Assembly: GCF_007992435.1 (NCBI RefSeq)
Contig: NZ_BKAG01000002.1
Span: 248,001 to 312,000, forward strand
DNA length: 64,000 nt
Reading direction: 5' to 3'
Source of the DNA: Prosthecobacter gellanilyticus
Lineage (GTDB): Bacteria > Verrucomicrobiota > Verrucomicrobiia > Verrucomicrobiales > Verrucomicrobiaceae
Below the pieces are notes generated by a model. That model was not told where the DNA came from. It did not search any database and saw only the letters and a program-made list of their open reading frames with translations. The position numbers and the translations under genes were made by a program. Of the stretch, positions 24,786 to 34,095 are shown in pieces. Each line of letters opens with the position of its first letter. The first letter of the stretch is position 1.

Positions 24786-27515
24786 GTGCCCAACGATACC
24801 CCCGCCTACCCTTTCTCCAAGCTTTGGTCCCAGATCGCCCGCAAGGCCTGGATGTGGCTCTTTCAGCGCGCGGTTCTGGAGAAGGCGATGAAGCAGGTAA
24901 AGTCGGCCCACGTCCGCCTCCGCTCTGTGGTGACTACCGACGGTGCAGTGATGGACGTCTCCGGTGAGGTTGGCCCGAATGAGAACAACTACCATGAGCC
25001 GCGTCTGAACCTGCGCTTTGCGGTGAATGGGGATCTGCAAATGACCTCAAGCTGTTCCTGCTTCGGCAGTCGTGCTCTCTGTGAGCATGCGGCCACGCTG
25101 ATGTTCACGCTGAGCACCGTCGAAGGCCAGAAACTGGTCCAGATGATCGCTGCCGAGGGTGTGGGACGTGCGACCAAAGAGGAGACTCCTCCTGAGGAAC
25201 GCGTGGTCATTGTGGAGAATGACAATCCTCGCCCCATCCTCGTGCTGCGCCGTGTCAGCATCGAGCGTGTGGAGTTGAAGATGGGCCGCAGTTCCATGCA
25301 TCACGCAGCTTACAGCATTGGTGTGGCGGAGCCCAGGGTGCGTTATGATGACTGCCCGGATACGTTTCAGATGCTTGGTCGCGGCACTGGATCTCGCTGG
25401 ACTGGAGAAGATGGCAGCACGCACATTCTCACGCGGCATCTGCGCATGGAGCGCCTGCTTGTGTCAGACCTCATGCATGCCGGCCTGCATCCGGCGCGCG
25501 ATCTTCTGCCTGAGTCACAGGCTTCAGAAACCTTGCAACCTCTGATGACTGTGGCGGAACCCGTGCAGGCCATCTTTTGGGCGAAGTTTTTGGAGGAGCA
25601 GGTTCCTGCTCTCCGTGCTGAAGGATGGGATGTGCAAATTGATCACGAATTTGGTTATGCCATCCACCTTGCAGATGACAACGCCTGGTTCACTGACCTG
25701 CAAACCGAGGTCGCCGGACGTGACAGCTTCGCGCTTGATCTTGGCATCGAGATCGAAGGCAAGCGGGTCTCGCTGGTGCCGATCCTGGTGAACTGCATCG
25801 ACCAGGGACTCACCCCTGCCATCCTCGAGCAAAACCTTGAGCAGCGCTTCCTGCTGGCTCTGCCACCGCCGAGTCACGATGTGCTGTCCGTGCCTGCGAA
25901 GCGCTTGCTGGTGCTGCTGCGTTTCCTGGATGAACTCCTCAGCTCACGGCCCGCTCGCGGCAAAGACGGTAAACTGCATCTCGACAAGCTGCGCGCAGCC
26001 CAGTTGGCCACTTTGGACGGTCTGCCCATCCGTGCTCCCGCCGAGCTGAATGCACTGCGTGAACGGCTCGAGGGCTTCACTGAGATGTCCTTTGTCCAGC
26101 CACCTGCGGGCCTGAAGGCAGAGCTTCGGCCCTATCAACATGAAGGCCTTTCCTGGTTGCAGTTTCTTCGTGAGTTCAGCCTTCACGGCGTGCTGGCGGA
26201 TGACATGGGCCTCGGTAAGACATTACAAACACTCGCGCACTTGCTGACCGAAAAGGAGGCAGGTCGCATGGACCGCCCGACGCTCATCATCGCCCCTACT
26301 TCCGTGATCCGAAACTGGGCACGTGAGGCGGCCAAGTTCACGCCTGCGCTGAATGTGCTGCTCCTGCATGGCGATGAACGCCACGCGGACTACTACCGCA
26401 TCAGCAAGCATGACCTCGTCATCACCTCCTTCCCGCTGCTCGTGCGTGATGCCGAGATGCTGCGTAAGACCGAGTGGCACATCGTGGTGCTGGACGAGGC
26501 GCAGAACATCAAGAACCCGAAGAGCAAGGCCGCGCAGGTCTGCGCCAGTCTGAAGTCCCGGCATCGCCTCTGCCTCACCGGCACGCCGATTGAAAATCAT
26601 CTCGGAGAGCTGTGGAGCCTCTTCCACTTCCTCATGCCCGGGCTGCTGGGAGATGCAGAGGGCTTCCGCAGCTACTATCGCACCCCGATCGAGCGTGATG
26701 CAGACACCGAGCGACAGAAGCAGCTTTCCCAGCGTCTGCAGCCTCTGCTTCTGCGCCGAACCAAAAGTGCGGTGGCGAAGGATCTGCCGCCGAAGACGGA
26801 GATCCTGCACACCATCGAGCTGGACAAGTCCCAGACCGATCTCTACGAAACCATCCGCGCCGCCATGGATGCGCGGGTGCGGGATGCCATCAGCAATCAA
26901 GGCGTGGAACGCAGCCAGATCATCATGCTGGACGCGCTGCTCAAGCTCCGCCAGGTCTGCTGCCATCCGCAGCTCATGAAGATCGAGGCCGCGCAGAAGC
27001 TCGAGACCTCCGCCAAGACCGCCTACCTCATGGAGGAGATGCTGCCCGAGCTTTTGGATGAGGGACATCGCATCCTCATCTTCAGCCAGTTCACCGAGAT
27101 GCTCAGCATTATCGAGGGCGAGCTCAAGAAAGCTAAGATCAGCTACGTGAAACTCACGGGTGATACCAAGGATCGCGAGACACCGATCATGCGCTTTCAA
27201 AAAGGCGAGGTGCCCGTCTTCCTCATCAGCCTGAAGGCTGGCGGCGCAGGCTTGAACCTCACCACCGCCGACACCGTCATTCATTACGATCCCTGGTGGA
27301 ATCCCGCTGCTGAGGCCCAGGCCAGCGACCGCGCCCACCGCATCGGCCAGACCAAGCCCGTCTTCATCCACAAGCTCATCTGCCAGGGCACCATCGAGGA
27401 ACGCATTGTCGAGATGCAAAAGACCAAGGCCGCCCTCATCGAAGGCCTCCTCACCGGCCGCACTGAGAAACTCCGCCTAACCAGTGAAGATATTCAGCGG
27501 TTGCTGGAAGCGTGA
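24786..27515 (+). CDS. SNF2-family DNA-dependent ATPase with SWIM zinc finger
   Basis: 909 residues. A SWIM finger is at 90-101 (Cys90, Cys92, Cys99, His101), then a spacer of about 350 residues. The SNF2 motor follows: motif Q region ELRPYQHEGLSWLQFL, Walker A DDMGLGKT near 473-480, motif II DEAQ near 571, motif III LTGTPIENHLGELW, and C-terminal motifs V-VI with SLKAGGAGLNL and SDRAHRIGQTKPV near 850. This is the bacterial SWI2/SNF2 (RapA/HepA-related) class that remodels nucleoprotein complexes. The start is GTG, with AGGGG eight bases upstream. It is convergent with the next gene with a 6-base gap. No defence partner is adjacent. Confidence 0.92.
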   Translation: MPNDTPAYPFSKLWSQIARKAWMWLFQRAVLEKAMKQVKSAHVRLRSVVTTDGAVMDVSGEVGPNENNYHEPRLNLRFAVNGDLQMTSSCSCFGSRALCEHAATLMFTLSTVEGQKLVQMIAAEGVGRATKEETPPEERVVIVENDNPRPILVLRRVSIERVELKMGRSSMHHAAYSIGVAEPRVRYDDCPDTFQMLGRGTGSRWTGEDGSTHILTRHLRMERLLVSDLMHAGLHPARDLLPESQASETLQPLMTVAEPVQAIFWAKFLEEQVPALRAEGWDVQIDHEFGYAIHLADDNAWFTDLQTEVAGRDSFALDLGIEIEGKRVSLVPILVNCIDQGLTPAILEQNLEQRFLLALPPPSHDVLSVPAKRLLVLLRFLDELLSSRPARGKDGKLHLDKLRAAQLATLDGLPIRAPAELNALRERLEGFTEMSFVQPPAGLKAELRPYQHEGLSWLQFLREFSLHGVLADDMGLGKTLQTLAHLLTEKEAGRMDRPTLIIAPTSVIRNWAREAAKFTPALNVLLLHGDERHADYYRISKHDLVITSFPLLVRDAEMLRKTEWHIVVLDEAQNIKNPKSKAAQVCASLKSRHRLCLTGTPIENHLGELWSLFHFLMPGLLGDAEGFRSYYRTPIERDADTERQKQLSQRLQPLLLRRTKSAVAKDLPPKTEILHTIELDKSQTDLYETIRAAMDARVRDAISNQGVERSQIIMLDALLKLRQVCCHPQLMKIEAAQKLETSAKTAYLMEEMLPELLDEGHRILIFSQFTEMLSIIEGELKKAKISYVKLTGDTKDRETPIMRFQKGEVPVFLISLKAGGAGLNLTTADTVIHYDPWWNPAAEAQASDRAHRIGQTKPVFIHKLICQGTIEERIVEMQKTKAALIEGLLTGRTEKLRLTSEDIQRLLEA

Positions 27516-27521
27516 CCTATG

Positions 27522-28277
27522 TCACACCAATGGCTTCAACACGATGTCTCCATTGGCATGCTTGCCGTAGATTCGGCGTCGATGCACATGCATTTCCGGA
27601 AGGACGAAATGATGTGTCTGCTCGCACTTCACGTGGTTCATGGCAACTCCAGGCGATCCCTGCCACCCTGGGTTCAGGTTTAAGTTTTCGCCCTGCAGAT
27701 AGAGAGTGTGATCAAAATGCTCCTTCGCATGCACCTCTCCATCGTGGATGTGCAGGGTAGGGAAGAACACATGCCCAGGTCTGGCGGTGGGAAATGAGAA
27801 GGCCATGGGGTGCACATCCTGCGCACCTGCGCGGAGCTTGAAGACGGCAAAACCAAAGGCGGCATATCCGGGCAGCTTTTTCCAGACATCGTCCGGCAGT
27901 CGGAAGCGTGCATCGAGACGGCTGAAATCGGCAATCGTCGGCACAAAGCTGGCTTCATAAGCCCCGACCTGTTTGACTTCCAAGACGGGTTTGGGCAACG
28001 CAGGCAGTGCAGCTGGTGATCCTCTGTAGACGGTCACCGGAGGACGAAACCCAAGTTCCAGATCATCAAAAACCTTCGGATAGCCGGAGAAGTCGGCGAA
28101 CTTCATGGCATCGTCCGGACCTCCCGGCACCACAGGAACAGGGAGAACCATCGCCACCGCATCACTCGCCACGATGGACATGGAGTAGATCAGATGCTGG
28201 AGTTTCTTTTCCTGCCGGCCGAAGATGCGGGTCTTACTGACACTTTGGACCAATTGAGTTCCTGAGAAGCAGCACAT
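27522..28277 (-). CDS. Hypothetical protein
   Basis: 251 residues with a natural composition (SIVASDAVAMVLPVPVVPGGPDDAMKFADF near the start). The latter half has Pro/His-rich segments (FSFPTARPGHVFFPTLHIHDGEVHAKEHFDHTLY) that could bind metal. No signal peptide is visible from this start; a second Met at residue 33 (MSIVASDAV) is a possible start. I recognise no named domain. It is convergent with the SNF2 gene. Confidence 0.6.
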   Translation of the reverse strand: MCCFSGTQLVQSVSKTRIFGRQEKKLQHLIYSMSIVASDAVAMVLPVPVVPGGPDDAMKFADFSGYPKVFDDLELGFRPPVTVYRGSPAALPALPKPVLEVKQVGAYEASFVPTIADFSRLDARFRLPDDVWKKLPGYAAFGFAVFKLRAGAQDVHPMAFSFPTARPGHVFFPTLHIHDGEVHAKEHFDHTLYLQGENLNLNPGWQGSPGVAMNHVKCEQTHHFVLPEMHVHRRRIYGKHANGDIVLKPLV

Positions 28278-28328
28278 GAAGCCGAGGTTAGCGACTTCAG
28301 AAATCGCCGTCGAGCCTCTTTGTGAGTA

Positions 28329-29201
28329 TCAGCGGAAGTAACCCGTGACCTTGAGCTTGCGGCTGAAAAGCTTGTCACCCGCAGCCACGAAAAGGAGATC
28401 ATGATCCTTCCCGGCAAACTCACAGCTCACGACTTTTCCGTCCGCCACTGGTTTGGCGATGATGCCTGAGAGACGTCCGGCAGGATCAAAGATCTGCACA
28501 CCGAGTTCGCTGGTGACAAAGTAGCGGCCTTTGGACTCGGTGGTGGCACCATCGCCCGAGGCTGTCTCCTTACCGACTGGCAGCCACATGGTCATGAAGG
28601 GCGCGCCGCCTGTGAGGGTGCCATCATCCTCAATGTGCCAGGCCCAGACATGCTTGCCACCATGTTCGGAAGCCACCAGGGTGCGCTCATCGGGGGAGAT
28701 GGTGATGCCGTTTGGCTTGGCCACATGGCCCTGATCTGCCACGATGTGCTTCTTGTCCTTTGTGATGAGATGAATCATCTGCGTGGGAGTCTCCGTGAAG
28801 TAGACATTCCCAGCCTTGCTGACCACGAGGTCATTGCACTTCACCCCGCTGTGCAGCACTTCCACCTCGCCCTTCATGGTGATGGCAATCACGCGCTGCT
28901 CCTTGTTATGGCAGGCGTAGAAACGGCCATCCGGTCCGATCTGAAGACCGCTGATGCCAGGCAGGTTATCCAGAAACAGATCCACCTTTCCAGAGGCAGC
29001 ATCGAGCTTGTAGATGCCCTTGCCACCCTTCACATCCGTGAAGAAAAGATTGCCCGCTTCATCCACGCACAGCCCGTCTGTGAAAGCATAGCCCGAAGCC
29101 GCTTCTTTCCACGGTTCAGAGTCGCTCAGATACTCATGCAAAGAGGTGTCCTGGGCCGCAGCAGAGGTCAGCAGGGCAAGGGAGAGAAATAGGTGTTTCA
29201 T
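28329..29201 (-). CDS. SMP-30/gluconolactonase-like secreted beta-propeller
   Basis: 290 residues from the ATG at 29199-29201, which starts a signal peptide (MKHLFLSLALLTSAAAQ). The SMP-30/LRE pattern follows: GYAFTDGLCVDEAGNLFFTDVKGGKGIYKLD, IGPDGRFYACHNKEQRVIAI, KCNDLVVSKAGNVYFTETP, KPNGITISPDERTLVASEHGG, with the acid and Asn residues that bind the metal in gluconolactonases. The likely role is hydrolysis of a sugar lactone outside the cytoplasm. It is the second gene of a pair with the esterase upstream (gap 53 bases). The gap carries the 10-bp-period repeat right before the ATG. Confidence 0.82.
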   Translation of the reverse strand: MKHLFLSLALLTSAAAQDTSLHEYLSDSEPWKEAASGYAFTDGLCVDEAGNLFFTDVKGGKGIYKLDAASGKVDLFLDNLPGISGLQIGPDGRFYACHNKEQRVIAITMKGEVEVLHSGVKCNDLVVSKAGNVYFTETPTQMIHLITKDKKHIVADQGHVAKPNGITISPDERTLVASEHGGKHVWAWHIEDDGTLTGGAPFMTMWLPVGKETASGDGATTESKGRYFVTSELGVQIFDPAGRLSGIIAKPVADGKVVSCEFAGKDHDLLFVAAGDKLFSRKLKVTGYFR

Positions 29202-29209
29202 ACAGGGAG

Positions 29210-29244
29210 TTTTAACCGCAGATAACTCAGATAGGCGCAGATGA
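29210..29244. repeat. CCGCAGATAA decamer array, copy 2
   Basis: TTTTAA is followed by CCGCAGATAA, CTCAGATAGG and CGCAGATGA, matching copy 1 at 18426 with a few changes. It occupies the short leader 9 bases before the SMP-30-like ATG. Confidence 0.6.
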
Positions 29245-29254
29245 TCCAAGCTCC

Positions 29255-30127
29255 TTACTTGCGCCAGAGCCAGCGGAGTGTGTCAGGCAGCAGAGCCGCG
29301 CCGTGCTTGCCGTTGTGGGTGCCTTCACCGAGGACGAACTGGTAGTCATAGCCGGCGAACTTCAGTGCGGCGGCCATGTCTTCATTCGCGAGCGGCCAGT
29401 TGCCGAACTGGTTGTCGAGGTCGTTCTTGCCATCTTGCAGGAACACGCGCAGCGGCTTCTTGTCCGTCTTGCGGATCAGGGCTGGATACACGTGGCCGCC
29501 ACGGATGTTCGTGAAGCTGCCGATATGGCTAATGACTTTGCGAAATTCGTTAGGCCTCTCCCAGGCCACGGTGAAGGCGCAGATGCCACCGCTGCTGTTG
29601 CCGCAGATGCCACGCTCATCAGGATTCGTGGTCAGATTGTAGTCCTTGGCCACAGCGGGAAGGATCTCCTCAAGCAAGAAGCGCGCATGCAGGTCACCCA
29701 GTGAATCATACTCGAAGCTGCGGTTGCTGCGCGCCTTCTCCTTCGGGTTGCTGGTGGGGAAGGTGCCGGGCTGGATGAAGATGCCGATGGTCACCGGCAT
29801 CTCGCCTTTGGCGATGAGATTGTCGAACACGTTGGGCACGCGGAACTGGCCGTCACGCTTCACGAAGCCTGCGCCATCGCAAAACACCATCACGGCGGCG
29901 GGGGTTTCTTTTTTGTATTGAGCGGGCACGTAGATCCACCAGTCACGGGTGGTGCCGGGGTAGATTTTGGAGTCCTTCCAGGCTGGCATCTGGATCACCT
30001 CGCCCTTTGGTACATCGGCTTTTTCCTGCGAGTCAGGGCCGAGGACATACTGGTCGTCCTGCTGGGCGGCGATGAGCGGCAGATGGGCAGCAGCGAGAGC
30101 GGTGAGGAGGATAAGGCGACGGTTCAT
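29255..30127 (-). CDS. Secreted esterase (Fes/D-like alpha/beta hydrolase)
   Basis: 290 residues with a signal peptide ([22 protein letters not shown]). The enterochelin-esterase-like core is visible: [29 protein letters not shown], a nucleophile in [11 protein letters not shown] (Ser of G-N-S-S-G), acid in [11 protein letters not shown], and a C-terminal His in [22 protein letters not shown]. The family hydrolyses esters of phenolic, acetyl or siderophore compounds. Pairing with an SMP-30-like protein is common in Planctomycetes/Verrucomicrobia and suggests breakdown of plant-type polysaccharide material. Confidence 0.8.
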   Translation of the reverse strand: MNRRLILLTALAAAHLPLIAAQQDDQYVLGPDSQEKADVPKGEVIQMPAWKDSKIYPGTTRDWWIYVPAQYKKETPAAVMVFCDGAGFVKRDGQFRVPNVFDNLIAKGEMPVTIGIFIQPGTFPTSNPKEKARSNRSFEYDSLGDLHARFLLEEILPAVAKDYNLTTNPDERGICGNSSGGICAFTVAWERPNEFRKVISHIGSFTNIRGGHVYPALIRKTDKKPLRVFLQDGKNDLDNQFGNWPLANEDMAAALKFAGYDYQFVLGEGTHNGKHGAALLPDTLRWLWRK

Positions 30128-30188
30128 GGAGAGGAAAATCAGGCCAGACTAAACGCTGCCCGGGAGAGCTTCCTTCGCCATTCCTCAT

Positions 30189-31502
30189 TCACTTCACGAC
30201 CAGCCAGCCCACGACGATCAAAATGGGCAGCAGAATAGGGATGGAGAACTGCCAGATGTAGCGCAGGAAGTCCGGGGTATCGACCTTGGCCTTTTCCGCA
30301 ATGGCCTTGACCATGAAGTTCGGCCCGTTGCCGATGTAGCTGCCCGCTCCGAAGAACACCGCGGCCAGCGAGATGGCAATCAGATGGTGCGCATGGGTTT
30401 CGGCAAAGTGGATGACATCCTTCGTCGAATCCACGGACAGATGCTCCGTGCCCATGGCAGCAGCCAGGAAGCTCAAATAGGTCGGTGCATTGTCCAGAAA
30501 AGCCGAGAGAGTGCCGGTGGCATAGTAATAGCCCAACGGAGTGCTGATCTGCACGGCCTCGCCGCTTTGCAGGATCTGCAGCGCCGGGATCATGGTGAGG
30601 AAGATGCCGATGAAGAGATAGCCGACTTCCTTCACGGGACCAAAATTGAAATCATTCGCCTCATGCACTGCCCGTTTGGTGGTGAAGTAAGACGCTGCTC
30701 CAGCGATGATCATGACCAAGGCCGGGACGCTCAAGACACCGCCGATGACGGTTTCCTGTACACTCTTCGGAAGAAAGACCGCCACCAGCACCAGGCCGAG
30801 CCAGGCTAGGTTCGGCAGGCCGCGCAGGAAGAAATGCTCCTCATGAGTTTCCTTCTCACGCACAGGCTTGGGCGCCCGACGGAAGTTGAGGGTGTCCAGC
30901 ACAAAGAAAACCACCAACAGCAGGCTCACGCAGATCAGCCAGCCTAACCAAGCATGCTCCAGCACCCACCAGAAGGGCACCCCGCGCAGAAAGCCGAGGA
31001 ACAAAGGTGGATCACCGATGGGAGTCAGCGCTCCGCCGCAATTGCTCACCACAAAGATGAAGAACACGATGTGCTGTCCGGTGATGCGATACTTGTTCAT
31101 CCGGATCCACGGGCGGATCATCAGCATGGAGGCACCGGTGGTGCCGATGAAGTTTGAAAGCACCGCGCCGATGGCCAGGAAGACGGTATTGCGCAGCGGC
31201 GTGGCCTCGCCCTTCACGCGGATGTTGATGCCGCCGGAAATGACGAAGAGTGATCCCACCAGCGCCATGAAGCTCACATACTCGTGCGCTGCATGCTGGA
31301 GCGGGTGCCAGTCATGCCGCACTCCGAGATAGTAGGCCACCGTGACGAGCCCGAGACCCACTGCCACCTTCGGGTAGTGATGCTCCCAAAAGTGCGTGGC
31401 AAACAGCGGCATCAGCGCGATGCACAGCAGCAGCAGGGCAAACGGAAGAATGGTCCAATACGGTGGCAGCGTGGCTGAGGCAGCAGCGAGAATAGGAAGC
31501 AT
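30189..31502 (-). CDS. Sodium:proton antiporter-like permease (NhaD/CitMHS type)
   Basis: 437 residues from the ATG at 31500-31502; a TTG 13 codons upstream is an alternative. There are 11-12 hydrophobic segments. Family motifs: SGGINIRVKG, NFIGTTGASMLMIRPWIRMN, and the SNCGGALTPIGDPPLFLGFLRG motif typical of the arsenite/NhaD/CitM group. A second re-entrant-type element, FLDNAPTYLSFLAAA, precedes the GNGPNFMVKAIAEKA segment. The substrate is probably Na+/H+ or a carboxylate. It lies downstream of the ligase gene on the same strand with a repeat-bearing 190-base gap. Confidence 0.82.
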   Translation of the reverse strand: MLPILAAASATLPPYWTILPFALLLLCIALMPLFATHFWEHHYPKVAVGLGLVTVAYYLGVRHDWHPLQHAAHEYVSFMALVGSLFVISGGINIRVKGEATPLRNTVFLAIGAVLSNFIGTTGASMLMIRPWIRMNKYRITGQHIVFFIFVVSNCGGALTPIGDPPLFLGFLRGVPFWWVLEHAWLGWLICVSLLLVVFFVLDTLNFRRAPKPVREKETHEEHFFLRGLPNLAWLGLVLVAVFLPKSVQETVIGGVLSVPALVMIIAGAASYFTTKRAVHEANDFNFGPVKEVGYLFIGIFLTMIPALQILQSGEAVQISTPLGYYYATGTLSAFLDNAPTYLSFLAAAMGTEHLSVDSTKDVIHFAETHAHHLIAISLAAVFFGAGSYIGNGPNFMVKAIAEKAKVDTPDFLRYIWQFSIPILLPILIVVGWLVVK

Positions 31503-31534
31503 ATCAAAAACGTGGAAAGCAGCCCCGGCTTGCA

Positions 31535-31579
31535 GCGCCAAAGGCGCGTTCCATACCAGCCTGGGGCGTCAGCCCCAGG
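31535..31579. repeat. REP-like palindromic element
   Basis: Two perfect hairpins sit side by side: GCGCC-AAA-GGCGC (31535-31547) and CCTGGGGC-GTCA-GCCCCAGG (31560-31579). This arrangement resembles the REP/BIME-type elements that RAYT transposases spread. No RAYT gene is in the window. Confidence 0.5.
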
Positions 31580-31672
31580 TACTCGGAATGCCACGCAGCG
31601 GCAAGTACTGAAAGTGCGCCCCATGGAGGAGATGCCAGTTGGGATCACCAACGTTGGGGGTGTGCGGGACAA

Positions 31673-31691
31673 GACAGGTTAAAAACCTGTC
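31673..31691. repeat. Perfect hairpin after the ligase gene
   Basis: GACAGGTT (31673-31680) and AACCTGTC (31684-31691) form an 8-bp stem with an AAA loop, 6 bases after the ligase stop. It may help termination or be another REP-type unit. Confidence 0.45.
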
Positions 31692-31696
31692 CCACT

Positions 31697-33889
31697 TTAG
31701 CTGACCGAAGCACGGGCGATCTTCTCGCAGGCCTGCACGTCCAGCTTGCCGGAGGAGAGGATGGGGACGTCCTGGATGCGGATCATCTTCTTCGGGATCC
31801 ACAGCGGCGGCATGCCGCGCTCCAGCAGGCGATAGCGCAGGTCCAGGATCTCCTGATGTTCAGGACCGCCGGGCAGCGCGGTGAGCAGCACCAGCGCCTC
31901 GCCCTTGTCAGGATCCGGCACGCCGACCACCGCGATCTTGCGGGTGGTCTCGTTCTCCAGGCCCATGGCCTTCATCAAAGAATCTTCCACCGTTTCATGC
32001 GGCACCATTTCACCGGCAATCTTGGAGAAGCGGCTGAGTCGACCCTCGATGTAAAGGAAGCCATCCAGGTCCACGCGGCCGATGTCGCCCGTGCGGAACC
32101 AGCCATCGCTGTTCTTCACGTCAGCGGTGCGTTTGGCCTCATCCAGATAGCCTTCAAAGATATTCGCGCCTTTGAACCAGATCATGCCGCTGCTGTGGAT
32201 GGACTGCGGCTCAAACGTCTCCGGATGCGTGATTCGGATCGCGAGACCTGGCACCATCTGCCCCACACTTCCCGGGCGATGACTCGGCAGGAACACATAC
32301 CCTTCGGAAGCCTCGCCAAGGGGCAGGGGATTCGGCAGGTTCACGTTTGATACTGGCGAAGTTTCGGTTAGGCCATAACCTTCGAAGACTTTCTTGCCAA
32401 ACTTGCCCTCGAAGGACTCCGAAACCGTTGCTGGCAGCTTCTCAGCGCCCGTGACACAGAGCTTGATGGAGGTGAGCGCTTCACGATTCACCCCGCGCAG
32501 ATACCCTCGCAGGAAGGTCGGTGTGGCGATCATGAGGGTGATCCGATGCTTTTCGATCAACTCACCCAGCTTCTTCGTTTCCAGCGGGCTTGGATAGGTG
32601 ATGAGATCCACGCCGCAGATGGCCGGAAACCAAAGCGTGACCGTGCAGCCGAAGCTGTGGAAGAGCGGCAGGCAGCCGAGGATGCTGTCCCCCTTGCTCA
32701 TGCCGAGACGACTGCCAAACTGGATGACGTTTGCCATCAGGTTGCGATGGCTGAGCACCACGCCTTTCGGATTGCCGGAACTGCCGCTGGTGAAGAGCAG
32801 CAGCGCCTCGCCATCGCCGCCTTTGCGTGAGATGCCGAGCAGTGTCGCGAGCAGCGCCCCAGGCAGGACTTTGCTCAGTGCCAGCCACATGGCGATCTTG
32901 ATCTTCAGCTTCGGCAGCACGCGCTCGATGAGGACGAGGTTCTTGCCAGGAGGCCAGGGGAACTGCTGCACTTTGCGCACAAAGATGTCTGCCGTGATGA
33001 AACGGTCCACATCGCTGGATTTGATGGCGTGATCGAGGGCCGCACGTCCGGCCGTGAAGTTCAGGTTCACCGGGACTTTACCTGCCAGGAGCACGGCCAC
33101 ATTCGCGATAAATCCGCCGATGCCTGGCGGCAGCACGATGGCCACACGCTTCTTTTTCGTCTCGGACTTTAGATGTCCCGCCAGGGCGATCGCTGCCGCC
33201 AGCACCTTGTCATAGCCGAGCTCGCGGTCGTCCTTGCCATCCACCACCTTGTTCCGGGTGCCGTAGCGCTTCAGACCCAGCAGGATGGCATACGCCAGGT
33301 TCATCTCCAGAGCCGGGTGGGAGGAGAAGGCTTTCTCGGCGAGGCTTAGCAATACTTCTTGGTAGGCCGCTAGAGTGGCTTCCTCGGCCTTCATCAGCTT
33401 GCCAAAGACCATCACCACATCCGTCGCATCGTAAGCGGGCTCGATCTCCAGGGCCACCTCCGTGCTGCTCTGCACATAGAGCGGCAGCACCGGCACATTG
33501 GCCTTCAGCAGGAACTCCAGCTTTACGCCCGGCACCGTGCTCATGGGGGAATTGATCACCGCCGCCTGAGCCGGAAGGTAGATGATTACCCGGCCCTGTT
33601 TGATCTCGGCATTGATGGCCTGGCGGAAGACCCCGACCTCCGTGCTTTCAGGAATCACCGCCAGCGCGTGCACATTCTCATGCTCGATGTGGGCCTTCAT
33701 CTCCGGGCGCAGAGCCGCGCCTTGCTCCACCAGGTAGGTCACCTCGCGCCCGCCCAGCAGGCTCTCCAGCCTCAGCAGGTCCTGATAGCTGAGCTGGCTG
33801 GGCAGGATCAGAAAGGCGCCGTCGGCAGGCAGGTTCTCCTGGCCGATGAGCTTGAGGTTCTTGAGCGAGGCAGATTTTTCCGAGGGCAT
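31697..33889 (-). CDS. AMP-forming acyl ligase with degenerate N-terminal acyltransferase domain (Aas-like)
   Basis: 730 residues. The order matches Aas, an acyltransferase domain followed by an acyl-ACP/acyl-CoA ligase. The ligase half is intact: P-loop LLLFTSGSSGNPKGVVLSHRN near 365-385, FEGYGLTETSPVSN, DGWFRTGDIGRVD and a C-terminal Lys in SSGKLDV. The acyltransferase half is degenerate. The N-H-x-S-x-x-D motif reads S31-Q32-L33-S34-Y35-Q36-D37, so the catalytic His is Gln, and the F-P-E-G-R motif reads L104-P105-A106-Q107-A108. The fold pattern remains but catalysis by this domain is unlikely. The product probably activates fatty acids. Confidence 0.85.
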   Translation of the reverse strand: MPSEKSASLKNLKLIGQENLPADGAFLILPSQLSYQDLLRLESLLGGREVTYLVEQGAALRPEMKAHIEHENVHALAVIPESTEVGVFRQAINAEIKQGRVIIYLPAQAAVINSPMSTVPGVKLEFLLKANVPVLPLYVQSSTEVALEIEPAYDATDVVMVFGKLMKAEEATLAAYQEVLLSLAEKAFSSHPALEMNLAYAILLGLKRYGTRNKVVDGKDDRELGYDKVLAAAIALAGHLKSETKKKRVAIVLPPGIGGFIANVAVLLAGKVPVNLNFTAGRAALDHAIKSSDVDRFITADIFVRKVQQFPWPPGKNLVLIERVLPKLKIKIAMWLALSKVLPGALLATLLGISRKGGDGEALLLFTSGSSGNPKGVVLSHRNLMANVIQFGSRLGMSKGDSILGCLPLFHSFGCTVTLWFPAICGVDLITYPSPLETKKLGELIEKHRITLMIATPTFLRGYLRGVNREALTSIKLCVTGAEKLPATVSESFEGKFGKKVFEGYGLTETSPVSNVNLPNPLPLGEASEGYVFLPSHRPGSVGQMVPGLAIRITHPETFEPQSIHSSGMIWFKGANIFEGYLDEAKRTADVKNSDGWFRTGDIGRVDLDGFLYIEGRLSRFSKIAGEMVPHETVEDSLMKAMGLENETTRKIAVVGVPDPDKGEALVLLTALPGGPEHQEILDLRYRLLERGMPPLWIPKKMIRIQDVPILSSGKLDVQACEKIARASVS

Positions 33890-34095
33890 AGCGTGGGGGA
33901 CGGCCGTGATTTGGGGAGGGAGGCGACACTACGCGAGGCCCGGCCCGCATTTCCAGCGCGAAAAGCGCCCTGACATCCTTCTTTCGTGCCTGACTGGAGG
34001 GTAGGGGAACTGGCACAGCCTCCAGGCTTGACGCTTGCCCATTGTGAAAGCATCAATCACCGCCCCATTCGCAGCCTGCCCCCTGTCATCTCAGG

